From Gaetbulibacter sp. 4G1 (GTDB taxonomy: Bacteria; Bacteroidota; Bacteroidia; Flavobacteriales; Flavobacteriaceae): a DNA stretch of 64,000 nt. Position 1 is the first letter of the stretch, and every line of letters starts with the position of its first letter. The stretch is taken from the NCBI RefSeq assembly GCF_002741945.1, contig NZ_MDVN01000002.1, positions 124,001-188,000 on the forward strand, read 5' to 3'. The notes beneath the pieces were generated by a model. It was not told the origin of the DNA and did no database searches. It saw only the letters and a program-made list of their open reading frames with translations. A program made the position numbers and the translations under genes. Shown piece by piece: positions 1 through 7,559 of this stretch.

Positions 1-266
1 TTCAAGGTACAGGGCTTAACAAGAACATGAAGTTTTTAATGTTACAGCATGCCTTTGAATCTTTAGAAGTTGATAAAGTAGCCTTTAGAGTAGATGAACG
101 TAATATACGTTCTAGAAAAGCCGTTGAAAAATTAGGCGCAACTCTTGAAGGTATTATGCGCAAGGACACCTTAATGCTTGATGGTTTTAAGCGTAGTACA
201 TGCTGTTATGGTATTTTAAAAGAGGAATGGCCAAAAATTAAAGAAACTGTTTTTGATGGATTTTAG
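1..266 (+). CDS. GNAT (RimJ/RimL-type) N-acetyltransferase, 3' part only
   Basis: This is the C-terminal 87 residues of a gene that begins before the window. The open frame runs back past the first ATG at 27 to position 3, where it reads GTGLNKNMK, the acetyl-CoA pyrophosphate-binding loop of the RimJ/RimL branch of GNAT enzymes. The following AFRVDERNIRSRKAVEKLGA stretch is the usual conserved block after it. The likely role is acetyl transfer from acetyl-CoA to an amino group; the substrate cannot be told. The ATG at 27 is internal and should not be used as a start. A terminator hairpin follows. Confidence 0.85.
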   Translation, partial: QGTGLNKNMKFLMLQHAFESLEVDKVAFRVDERNIRSRKAVEKLGATLEGIMRKDTLMLDGFKRSTCCYGILKEEWPKIKETVFDGF

Positions 267-294
267 AGGGATTAACTTTTTCATTCTCTGACGT

Positions 295-333
295 TAAAAA
301 CGATCATTTTTAGCAATTATAGTCGTTTTTTAT
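295..333. terminator. Probable bidirectional terminator
   Basis: AAAAACGA (296-303) pairs with TCGTTTTT (323-330), with A-rich and T-rich flanks on either side. It lies between convergent genes and overlaps the stop codon of the minus-strand transglycosylase gene. Confidence 0.6.
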
Positions 334-1772
334 TCTATAAACTGGGTATAATGCTTATATCTTTCAAAAATTTGTTTTACGTAATTATACGGCTCTAAAC
401 CACGAACATAACCATATTTTACTACGGGGTTATTGTAATGTTTAGCTTTACTTAGTTTTAAAATTGTAGTTTCAACATGATCATCCCAAACATCTTTTTG
501 TAGCCCTTCTACTTCTGCTAATCTTTGTGCGTCAAAAACATGCCCCAAACCACAGTTATAAGAAGCCAATACAAATTTAGTCCGTTGAATTGAATCTGTT
601 ATATGCTCAAAATTCTTCCATAATTGTTTTAAATATTTTGTTCCTCCTTTTATACTTTGTTCAGGGTCCGATCTATTAGTTACTCCAAGCTCTTCAGCTG
701 TTTTAGGCATTAGTTGCATTAACCCAGATGCCTTTGCCCAAGAACTTACTCTAGGGTCAAATTTTGATTCTTGATAAACTTGAGAAGCCACAAGTCGCCA
801 ATCCCAATTTAATGGTTTTGTGTATGTTTTTATTAAACCATCATAAGGGCTAATTTGCTGTTTGTTTAAGCTATAAAAATTACTCTTTATTCGTCGTTTA
901 TAGTATTTCTTGTTTTTGAAGTATTTGTTATAAATAACATTAAAGTCTATTTTTCTTTTTATTTGTTTTAACCAATCATTTGTAGCATTTAATAAATCTT
1001 GAGAGTCATGTCTTGTAGCCCATGCTATACGTTGAGAAAAACTAACAGGCAACTTAACATCTAAAACAGGATAATAGGTACCCATAATACTAGCAATGTT
1101 ATTATCTGCTATGGTATATTTAATTTCTCCATCAGCAACTTTTTTAATTATTTCATCAGTAGCCAATTCTCCAGACATTAAGTTTATATGTATTGTTCCT
1201 CCTAACTCTTCAGACAAGCTAGATATTCTTTCTTTATATGATGTCTCACTTCTTACAGAAATAGTATCACCTAATAAATCTATGGGATCATGTACTAAGG
1301 CCTTTTTTAGTTTTCCCCAAGATATACTGCGCCAATTATCTGGCTTCTTTTGTACCAAAACCTGCTTGGTTAAATATAAATGGTTAGTAAAAGAAACGTA
1401 CTCTTTTCTATCGTTAGTAATAGTTAAACCATGTGCTATAATATCGCCTTCTCCATTATTTAATTTTTCAAAAAGATCATTAGCATTATTAACTACTATT
1501 ATTTCTAAATCAACATCCAAGTATTCTGCGAATCGCTCTAGTAGCTCAAATTCATACCCCATAGGGCGTCCTTTGTATAAAAAGTAAGATGTTCCACTAT
1601 ATACTGTTAAAGCTCTTAAAGTTCCAGATGCTTTAATTTGTTCTAAATCCCATTTTTCGTTAGTTTCAGGTATTTCATTTTTGTTTATTGTCTCTTTTTC
1701 GCAGCAAAAAAAAAGAAACAAAACCAGATAAAGTAGCCTTATGTTTATATTTAAACCAACTTTCTTTTTCAT
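330..1772 (-). CDS. MltF-like membrane-bound lytic murein transglycosylase
   Basis: 480 residues. The N-terminus has a hydrophobic signal segment ending in Cys-Cys (C23/C24), suggesting a lipoprotein. Residues about 45-285 form a solute-binding-protein family 3 domain, and about 310-470 an SLT lysozyme-like domain with QESKFDP (catalytic Glu near 335) and GLMQLMPKTA. This two-domain order is that of MltF, which cleaves the beta-1,4 MurNAc-GlcNAc bond of peptidoglycan to give 1,6-anhydro products, anchored in the envelope. It starts 6 nt after the stop of the GH16 gene, so the two probably form one transcript. I infer peptidoglycan remodelling; the ligand of the SBP domain is unknown. Confidence 0.9.
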   Translation of the reverse strand: MKKKVGLNINIRLLYLVLFLFFCCEKETINKNEIPETNEKWDLEQIKASGTLRALTVYSGTSYFLYKGRPMGYEFELLERFAEYLDVDLEIIVVNNANDLFEKLNNGEGDIIAHGLTITNDRKEYVSFTNHLYLTKQVLVQKKPDNWRSISWGKLKKALVHDPIDLLGDTISVRSETSYKERISSLSEELGGTIHINLMSGELATDEIIKKVADGEIKYTIADNNIASIMGTYYPVLDVKLPVSFSQRIAWATRHDSQDLLNATNDWLKQIKRKIDFNVIYNKYFKNKKYYKRRIKSNFYSLNKQQISPYDGLIKTYTKPLNWDWRLVASQVYQESKFDPRVSSWAKASGLMQLMPKTAEELGVTNRSDPEQSIKGGTKYLKQLWKNFEHITDSIQRTKFVLASYNCGLGHVFDAQRLAEVEGLQKDVWDDHVETTILKLSKAKHYNNPVVKYGYVRGLEPYNYVKQIFERYKHYTQFIE

Positions 1773-1778
1773 TAAACG

Positions 1779-2609
1779 TTATTGATAAACTCTTATATAA
1801 TCAACCACCATACTGCTTTCTTCAAAAGAAGGATCTATATCTGGTTCTATAGCAATATTCAATAAAATATATTGATCCGTTGTAAATGGCCAAGTATCAG
1901 AGTTTCTTTCAGCAGGTTCGTATTCATAATGTACTACATCATCAACACTAAATATCATTTTATCCTCGTACCACTCTAAACTATAGATATGAAATTGATT
2001 TGAAACATTCTCTATTACTCGACCTCCAAGATTCACTACATCATCTCCAGCACTAGCTCCTGTATGTACAGCACTTTGAATACGATTTTGCTTTTTTCCC
2101 CAGTGTTCCAAAATATCAATTTCGCCACAAACAGGCCAATAAGTCGTTCCGAAGCCTTGTTTTTGCCAGTACGCCCCTGGTTCATCTATATTTTTGTTAA
2201 GCATCCATATAGCTGGCCAAGTACCAACACCTGTAGGCATTTTTGCGCGTACCTCTACCCGACCATAAGTAAAAGCGAATTTTGAATTTAACCTTGCCGA
2301 AGTGTATGCTTTAATTTCTCCCTGATCGTTAAATATTTCTTTCCTAGCAGCTATATTTAAAAACCCGTCTTCTACATACGAGTTTTCTATTCTATTTGTA
2401 TAATGGTTTATTAACCCGCCATACCAGTCTCCTCCTGCAGGTATTTGTGTTTGATGAAACCATTTTGTTGAATCTATAGGACCACTGTTATTAAACTCAT
2501 CAGACCAAACTAATGTATCAAATTTTATATTTGATTTACTCTTAGATTTGGCACAATACGTTGTCGAAAAACAAACACATAGTAATACTATTAATAATGA
2601 AAAGCGCAT
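1779..2609 (-). CDS. Glycoside hydrolase family 16 (beta-glucanase/laminarinase-like)
   Basis: 276 residues with an N-terminal signal peptide and one compact GH16 domain. The catalytic motif is visible as CGEIDILEHWG, giving nucleophile E163, D165 and acid/base E168. Flanking GH16 landmarks are present (WSDEFN near 35, GRVEVRAKMPTG..TWPAIWML near 117-137). GH16 enzymes hydrolyse beta-1,3 or mixed beta-1,3/1,4 glucans and some galactans. Laminarin would suit a marine flavobacterium, but the substrate is not proven. There is no SusC/SusD pair beside it, so it is not in an obvious polysaccharide utilisation locus. It is the first gene of a pair with the MltF-like gene. Confidence 0.9.
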   Translation of the reverse strand: MRFSLLIVLLCVCFSTTYCAKSKSKSNIKFDTLVWSDEFNNSGPIDSTKWFHQTQIPAGGDWYGGLINHYTNRIENSYVEDGFLNIAARKEIFNDQGEIKAYTSARLNSKFAFTYGRVEVRAKMPTGVGTWPAIWMLNKNIDEPGAYWQKQGFGTTYWPVCGEIDILEHWGKKQNRIQSAVHTGASAGDDVVNLGGRVIENVSNQFHIYSLEWYEDKMIFSVDDVVHYEYEPAERNSDTWPFTTDQYILLNIAIEPDIDPSFEESSMVVDYIRVYQ

Positions 2610-2722
2610 AAGTTTGATGGAATAAAAAATTTATTCTAAATATACTGTTTACTTTAAACTAAAAAAAATAATATAAGTTGCGGCAGTGGCTATTGCTTTC
2701 TATTAGCTATATAAAAAGCCTC

Positions 2723-3121
2723 TTAATACTCTACAGAAATTGATGTGTTATAATGCGTTTTTGACTGGACTTTATTAGCATGCACAAATAGTAAAATTTT
2801 CTTATAGCGGCCGTTAAACACATTCTTATAGTGTTCTATTTCATCAATAGATTTGGCATTATATACAATCTGCTCCTTTTTATTGTTTACTGTACCATAA
2901 ATAGAAATTTGGTACATGTTTTTAGATTTAGAACCTATATAATTTGAAGAATACGTAATTCTACTTACTTTAAATGCTTGCTCTTGGTTATTATACTTTT
3001 GTGGCGATTTGTAGAATACGTTTTCGTACTTATCATTTAAATTAGTAGCTCTCAGTTTTGTTGTTTGAGCATATGATGTACTATATGCTACCATAATTAC
3101 AAGTAATACTATTTTTTTCAT
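2723..3121 (-). CDS. Small secreted protein of unknown function
   Basis: 132 residues. It has a clear signal peptide (MKKIVLLVIMVAYSTSYAQ) and a polar mature part rich in Lys, Tyr and Asn. I recognise no domain. The mature region reads as short alternating strands (YQISIYGTVNN, KKILLFVHANKVQ), suggesting a small beta-rich periplasmic or exported protein. It stands alone between spacers of more than 100 bp. The frame, signal peptide and ATG start support a real gene. Confidence 0.65.
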   Translation of the reverse strand: MKKIVLLVIMVAYSTSYAQTTKLRATNLNDKYENVFYKSPQKYNNQEQAFKVSRITYSSNYIGSKSKNMYQISIYGTVNNKKEQIVYNAKSIDEIEHYKNVFNGRYKKILLFVHANKVQSKTHYNTSISVEY

Positions 3122-3255
3122 GATATTAAGTGTTTAATTTTTTCAGTAGTTCTCCTATAAATCTAGCAAAAAAAATCTACTTCCTAATATTTGTTGAAAA
3201 AATGGAATTGTAAAATAAAAGTGGTAAACATTAAAGTTACCAATTTTAAAAGCTT

Positions 3256-3579
3256 TTAAGCAGTTTGTTGTAACGACTTATTCTTTTCTTTTAAAATGGC
3301 TAATTGCTTTTCTAAAAAAGTAATGGCTTGCTCTGTTTTGTAACTTGTTTTAGAGGCTAACTTTTTAATGTCTTCCTTTAATTTTTCTTTACCAGAAGCT
3401 GCTGCTTTTGATACATCTTCTTTAACTTCTGAAAAATCTTGAGTAATTTGCTCTTTAATTTCTTTACCTTCTTTTTTAAGGGTGTCTCTGGTTACTTTTC
3501 CTTTTTCTGGCGCCAATAATACACCCGCTGCTGCTCCTAATAATACGCCTAATGCTATGGCGCCTTTATAATGAATCAT
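3256..3579 (-). CDS. YtxH domain-containing protein
   Basis: 107 residues. It begins with a short glycine/alanine-rich membrane segment (GAIALGVLLGAAAGVLLAP) followed by EKGKVTRD, the hallmark of the YtxH family. After it comes a long Lys/Glu-rich amphipathic, probably coiled-coil, region to the end. Family members are small membrane-tethered proteins often linked to general or cell-envelope stress; no enzyme activity is known. It is a single gene with its own spacers. No promoter matching the Bacteroidota consensus is obvious upstream. Confidence 0.85.
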   Translation of the reverse strand: MIHYKGAIALGVLLGAAAGVLLAPEKGKVTRDTLKKEGKEIKEQITQDFSEVKEDVSKAAASGKEKLKEDIKKLASKTSYKTEQAITFLEKQLAILKEKNKSLQQTA

Positions 3580-3672
3580 ATTATTTTCTTTTAAATAGTT
3601 AAACTGTTTTATTTATAAGTAGTAAAACTTACCTAATTGTTACAAACAAGCTGTTTTCCAAACAATTAAGCG

Positions 3673-3709
3673 CAAAAAAAAAGCGACCCAAACTTTAATT
3701 CAAATCGCT
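3673..3709 (-). terminator. Probable terminator of the NTF2-like lipoprotein gene
   Basis: Read on the minus strand, AGCGA (from 3709) pairs with TCGCT (3686-3682) and is followed by a run of nine T. The loop is long (about 18 nt). It lies downstream of the minus-strand gene ending at 3841, beyond the palindromic repeat. Confidence 0.45.
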
Positions 3710-3735
3710 ATTAATTATTAATATAGCGTAGAAAA

Positions 3736-3819
3736 CGTCATTCTGAACTTGTTTCAGAATCACATTTCTATGATTTACAAAATACTAAAGTGAGACCCTG
3801 AAATAAATTCAGGGTGACG
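3736..3819. repeat. Two-hairpin intergenic palindromic repeat (CGTCA...TGACG ends)
   Basis: The ends are CGTCA (3736-3740) and TGACG (3815-3819). Inside are two perfect hairpins: ATTCTGAA/TTCAGAAT (3740-3760) and ACCCTGAA/TTCAGGGT (3795-3815). This layout matches the REP-like 'CATTCTGAA...TTCAGGATGACG' elements that recur between genes in many Bacteroidota genomes. It is non-coding. Only one clear copy of this type is in the window. Confidence 0.75.
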
Positions 3820-3840
3820 CATTCAAATCATGGTGTACAG

Positions 3841-4365
3841 CTATTTAGCTTCCTCTTCTTTTTTTAAAGGGGAATGGTGCTCATGCACTATCCTCCAGCC
3901 TTCATCTGTTTTAACAAATAGCAAAGTAATTTGATCATTAACTACAACAAGGTCATCACCAAATTTAAGATGGAAATCGGAATGAAAGGTTACATTAGCT
4001 ACATCACCGTATACAGCCACTTTTATATCATTAGCATCAAGCTTTACAACTTCTGTTACAGAACTAAATATTGTTCTTTCGTGTTCTTCATTAGCCTTAC
4101 TTCCATTGTGAGGCTCTCCGTTTTTAAATTCGGTAAACTTAGGTCCGTAAGCATGAAAAGAAATTAGTTTATCAATATCTCCATCTTTAATGCTTTGCGC
4201 AATGGCTTCAAAGGTTTCTATAACCTCCTGCTTAGCTTCAGGAAATTCGTCGTTAATAAGATCAATTTTCACTTCTTCAATTACTGGAGCTTGCTCTTTT
4301 TGCTTACAGCCGATAATTAAAACCCCGAAAATCATAATACATGCTAATGCAAATTTTGTTTTCAT
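3841..4365 (-). CDS. NTF2/SnoaL-like (DUF4440-type) lipoprotein
   Basis: 174 residues. A lipoprotein signal ends at ..IIGC (C20). The mature domain has the pattern of NTF2-fold DUF4440/SnoaL proteins: an N-terminal helix (VIETFEAIAQSIKDGDIDKLISFHA), a central strand DIKVAVYGDVANVTFHSDF, and a final VNDQITLLFVKTDEGWRIVHEHHSP. That closing WRIVHEHHS is typical of the family. Such proteins bind small ligands or act as ketosteroid-isomerase-like enzymes, but no catalytic residues can be assigned here. It is probably anchored on the periplasmic side. It is a single gene. Confidence 0.8.
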   Translation of the reverse strand: MKTKFALACIMIFGVLIIGCKQKEQAPVIEEVKIDLINDEFPEAKQEVIETFEAIAQSIKDGDIDKLISFHAYGPKFTEFKNGEPHNGSKANEEHERTIFSSVTEVVKLDANDIKVAVYGDVANVTFHSDFHLKFGDDLVVVNDQITLLFVKTDEGWRIVHEHHSPLKKEEEAK

Positions 4366-4571
4366 AATGATATATTTAGTTGGTTAGTATAAAATGCTAA
4401 AAACTATTTACTTAAGGAGAGGCAAAAACCCAAAATACTGAAAATAAGTGAATTATCATAAAACTACCAGAATTAGTAAATGAATAAAGGTTGTAATATG
4501 TTATTAAAAACCAGAAAAACTAAGTCCTGAGTAGAAAGTGTTTTATGATTAACGTGTAAAGATTTACACAA

Positions 4572-4670
4572 CGCTACCGCTAGCTCTAGCTAGTGGCAAC
4601 AATTTATCTATTTCCTTACTCTTGACTGTGCTAATCTTTAACGCCACTAGTTTTTAAACTAGCGGTAGCG
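4572..4670. repeat. 99-bp nested inverted-repeat element
   Basis: The outer arms are a perfect 12-bp inverted repeat, CGCTACCGCTAG (4572-4583) with CTAGCGGTAGCG (4659-4670). Inner arms CTAGTGGC (4590-4597) and GCCACTAG (4643-4650) are also perfect. The middle 45 bp is AT-rich and codes for nothing. It fills most of the 405-bp gene-free gap 4366-4770 and abuts repeat copy A. It resembles a small non-autonomous palindromic element (MITE or REP-like); no transposase is present. Confidence 0.7.
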
Positions 4671-4673
4671 GGG

Positions 4674-4751
4674 GTACTTCTACGTAGTTTTTCTATGCTA
4701 TAAAACAAAAAACACTTCCCAAAACTGGAAAGTGTTTTTAATTAAATACAG
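4674..4751. repeat. Direct repeat copy A, containing a minus-strand terminator hairpin
   Basis: A 78-bp block (GTACTTCTACGTA...AAATACAG) nearly identical to the block at 5228-5308. It contains a hairpin with arms 4707-4719 and 4727-4739 (AACACTTCC / GGAAAGTGTT, one bulge) that is T-rich on both sides. It therefore serves as the terminator of the small lipoprotein gene ending at 4771. Confidence 0.8.
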
Positions 4752-4770
4752 AAATTAAAAAAATCATCTG

Positions 4771-5166
4771 CTATTTAGTACCCACTACTGTATAAGAGAC
4801 TTTACAGCCTAAGTTTTCCACTGTAGAGACTAATGTACATACTAAGTCGATACTACCTCCTTTTGGGATTCCAGCACTGCCTGCATGAGTAGATCGACCT
4901 GGAATAGTCTCACTTCTAATATAAGTGTCGTCCTCTCCATAAATATAGACATAAGCAGAAAATTCACAATTATTAGTAATGGTATACGATACATTTTTCC
5001 CAGTTTGGGTGTTGTTCTTGTAAAACTCCTTGTCATCACCACAATCAAATTTGACATTGACTGGAACTGCTTTTTTAATAAGTTTCCAAGGACCTTTTAC
5101 TTCATCATAATCTTTGCCGCAACTTAATAGTAGTACGGCCATACAAAGTGTAAGTATTGTTTTCAT
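4771..5166 (-). CDS. Small lipoprotein of unknown function
   Basis: 131 residues. A short lipoprotein signal ends in LLLSC (C16). The mature part has four more cysteines (C42, C67, C110, C121), enough for two disulfides in the periplasm. Strand-like stretches (NVSYTITNNCEFSAYVYIYGED, SIDLVCTLVSTVENLGCKVSYTVVG) suggest a small beta-sandwich. I recognise no family. The gene is bracketed by two copies of an about 80-bp direct repeat, both carrying terminator hairpins, which suggests it was inserted between the serine hydrolase gene and that gene's original terminator. Confidence 0.65.
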   Translation of the reverse strand: MKTILTLCMAVLLLSCGKDYDEVKGPWKLIKKAVPVNVKFDCGDDKEFYKNNTQTGKNVSYTITNNCEFSAYVYIYGEDDTYIRSETIPGRSTHAGSAGIPKGGSIDLVCTLVSTVENLGCKVSYTVVGTK

Positions 5167-5227
5167 ATCTAAAAAAAATTGGTTACTAATAAGTCAATTT
5201 AGAGTTTTATTAAAAAAAAAACAATAC

Positions 5228-5308
5228 GTACTTCTACGTAATTTTTCCATGTTATAAAACAAAAAAACACTCCCCAAAACTAGAAAGTGTTTTAATTATT
5301 AAATACAG
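5228..5308. repeat. Direct repeat copy B, containing a minus-strand terminator hairpin
   Basis: An 81-bp block matching copy A (4674-4751) with a handful of substitutions and short indels. The hairpin AACACT/AGTGTT lies within 5262-5294. It sits 13 bp beyond the serine hydrolase stop codon and is that gene's likely terminator. Confidence 0.8.
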
Positions 5309-5321
5309 TATGTTTTTAAAA

Positions 5322-7085
5322 CTAGTCTTCTAAACGTTTACCTGTCATTTCACGTCCGTTTTGTAATAGGGTTATACTTTCCACTTTACCAGCATCGTTT
5401 TTATTAAAGGTTAATTGCGCATTCACTATTTTTAAGTAGAATACATTTTCAGATTTAGGAAAAATATCAGCAGCTGATTGCCCTGTAGCCTGTCCTTTTA
5501 ATTGACTTCCTTCCTTTGTTATGGTAATAATAAAACTGGGTGCCAGCTCATACTTACCCACATAACTTTCTAAAATCGCATCTGGAACAACCACTTCTTT
5601 TACATATGCTGAGACATCAGCTCCTAGCTTTTTTAAAGCTTCAATACCCAATTGATTATTAGGGTTTAAGTCTACCGACTTTTTATAATTAATTATAGCT
5701 AAATCGTTTTTTCCTAAATTCATTAAAGCTTCACCATAACTATCGTATACATTTGAAGATTTAGGAAAGGCTTCAACATTAAGTTTAAATACTTGAGAGG
5801 CTTCATCTGTCATGTTATGAGTATTCATGAGTTGGTAGCCAATGTTATTCATTTCTCTTTCAATTAACTCATAATTTTCAGAATCCTTAATCGTATTATA
5901 ATGTGCTAATCCTACTTCAATTCCTTTATCTTGTATAACAGCTAACAACGCATTGGCAACCGATTTTTTAGGGTGACTATAGTCCTTACTATACAAAATG
6001 CCTCTTATAGCACGCGTCATATCATTTAGTGGTGCGCCTCCAGTATTGTTTAAAAGCACAACCAACGATTTATCTGAAGGTGCTCTGGAAATATTAGTGT
6101 TAAAGCCGTTAATACCACCGCCATGCCCAATGGTATAAATGCTATCGGTAGATTTTCCTATTTTACCATAACCAAGTCCCCAGCCGTAAGCATAATGCCC
6201 TCTTCCAAAAGCTGGAGTATATGGTTTAAAATACATATCCATATATTTTTGAGGCAATAATTTGTTGGTATACAAAGCTTGATCCCATAAATACAAATCC
6301 TCAACGGTAGAATACATTGACCCTGCCGCATATGGGATAGACATATCTAAATATCTTGAATTTACATATGCATTACCGTTTTTCTCATAACCTGTTGCAC
6401 GATTCTTTAAGATATCTCCATGATTATCATACCCCGTATCATTCATATTTAACGGAGTGAAAATATTATCGTGAAGCATATCCTCATACGTTTTACCTGA
6501 TAGTTTTTCGGCTATAACGCCTAAAAGAAAATAGCCCGAATTGCTATAGCTAAACCTTTCTCCTGGTGAAAAATCTAAATCTTTACCATCAAATACTTTT
6601 ACAAACTCATCTGGCGTATAGGGGTCTCTACTATCATCCTTAAAAAACCCAGGAAATGATGTGTAATTTGGTATGCCAGAAGTATGTGTTAGTAAATGAT
6701 GTGTTGTAATTATATCTCCTTTGTCTTTTGGATAATCGGGAAGATAAGTTGTAATGGGTGCTTGCAAATCTAATTTTCCGTCGGCAGCCAATTGCAAAAT
6801 AAGCATTGCCGTAAATTGCTTGGTGATAGAGCCTAAACGGTGCTTTGTATTGGGTTGGTTAGGAATATCCCACTCCATATTCGCCATACCAAAACCTTTT
6901 TTATAAATGACTTTACCTTGGTTTGATACTAAAACAGAACCATTAAATTTACCATACTCGGTATACTCACTAATTAGTTTGTCGATTTGTTCAGCTTTAG
7001 TTTGAGCAAAACTCATATGACATAAAAAAACTGCAGTTATTAGAATACTTTTTCTTGAAAACAGATGGTTTATAACAGGTTTCAT
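5322..7085 (-). CDS. Class C beta-lactamase-family serine hydrolase with C-terminal TPR-like region
   Basis: 587 residues with a signal peptide (..FLCHMSFAQ), so exported. The N-terminal about 370 residues form a beta-lactamase/transpeptidase fold with the three catalytic motifs of class C/EstB enzymes: S86-I-T-K89, Y180-S-N182 and H321-G-G. Residues about 430-480 resemble a TPR unit (ASQVFKLNVEAFPKSSNVYDSY.., NLGKNDLAIINYKKSVDLNPNNQ). A small beta domain follows (YVGKYELAPSFIITITKEGSQL). Relatives act as D-aminopeptidases, esterases or DD-peptidases; true beta-lactam hydrolysis is not implied. Upstream, 7173-7227 repeats a sequence also found at the AraC gene promoter, hinting at shared control. 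Confidence 0.9.
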   Translation of the reverse strand: MKPVINHLFSRKSILITAVFLCHMSFAQTKAEQIDKLISEYTEYGKFNGSVLVSNQGKVIYKKGFGMANMEWDIPNQPNTKHRLGSITKQFTAMLILQLAADGKLDLQAPITTYLPDYPKDKGDIITTHHLLTHTSGIPNYTSFPGFFKDDSRDPYTPDEFVKVFDGKDLDFSPGERFSYSNSGYFLLGVIAEKLSGKTYEDMLHDNIFTPLNMNDTGYDNHGDILKNRATGYEKNGNAYVNSRYLDMSIPYAAGSMYSTVEDLYLWDQALYTNKLLPQKYMDMYFKPYTPAFGRGHYAYGWGLGYGKIGKSTDSIYTIGHGGGINGFNTNISRAPSDKSLVVLLNNTGGAPLNDMTRAIRGILYSKDYSHPKKSVANALLAVIQDKGIEVGLAHYNTIKDSENYELIEREMNNIGYQLMNTHNMTDEASQVFKLNVEAFPKSSNVYDSYGEALMNLGKNDLAIINYKKSVDLNPNNQLGIEALKKLGADVSAYVKEVVVPDAILESYVGKYELAPSFIITITKEGSQLKGQATGQSAADIFPKSENVFYLKIVNAQLTFNKNDAGKVESITLLQNGREMTGKRLED

Positions 7086-7172
7086 AAATTATTTTTTTTG
7101 ATTGATTAATAGATACATGTATGTATGACGATTGATAACTTTATAAAGTTACAGAATAAATTGATTAATATT

Positions 7173-7227
7173 AAAAATAAAAACTAGCAAGATTGGAAAC
7201 ACATTTATATCAGTTTACAAATGCATT
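7173..7227. repeat. 55-bp direct repeat, copy 1 (shared with AraC gene upstream region)
   Basis: By hand alignment it matches 10051-10105 at 45 of 55 positions. The core is AGCAAGATTGGAAA, 4 nt, TTTATAT-Y-AGTTT-R-CAAAT. It lies 88 bp upstream of the serine hydrolase start, in the opposite orientation to that gene. It is followed by a 7-codon open frame from ATG 7238. The promoter-like TACATTTG found at copy 2 is degenerate here. Confidence 0.75.
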
Positions 7228-7250
7228 GAGACCCTTTATGAAAGAAAAGA

Positions 7251-7547
7251 TTACTTATTAAATTTAGTTTTTAATTTATGACTTAAGAATACCGCCATAG
7301 CACCTCCAAAAAAAGACACCAACATATTAATAATAAACAGTAACACATTTGCACTGCCTGATTGCATTATTGCTTGTGGATTAAACCCTAAACGCCCAAA
7401 AACCTTAATAAAAAGAATACTGCCAAAAACGCCAGCAATTGTATTACCTATAACGCCAGAAGAATAGTTTTTAAAAAGAAAACCAAAGCTAAGCCCTCCT
7501 AGAATACCAATAAAAACACTAATTAAAGAAATTAAGGTATCAGTCAT
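7251..7547 (-). CDS. Small integral membrane protein co-transcribed with cydAB
   Basis: 98 residues with three likely membrane segments (about 5-25, 30-50, 65-90) rich in Gly and Ala (GILGGLSFGFLF, GNTIAGVFGSILF, VSFFGGAMAVFLS). It starts 12 nt after the cydB stop, so it is most likely the third gene of the oxidase operon. The glycine pattern recalls the transglycosylase-associated/GlsB family of small membrane proteins. It is far longer than CydX/CydH (about 30-40 residues), and I do not claim it is an oxidase subunit. Confidence 0.7.
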   Translation of the reverse strand: MTDTLISLISVFIGILGGLSFGFLFKNYSSGVIGNTIAGVFGSILFIKVFGRLGFNPQAIMQSGSANVLLFIINMLVSFFGGAMAVFLSHKLKTKFNK

Positions 7548-7559
7548 AAACTTAAAGTT

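Noticed and set aside
1096-1587. 163-codon plus-strand ORF
   Set aside because: It lies wholly opposite the MltF-like gene and has no signal, motif or plausible composition.
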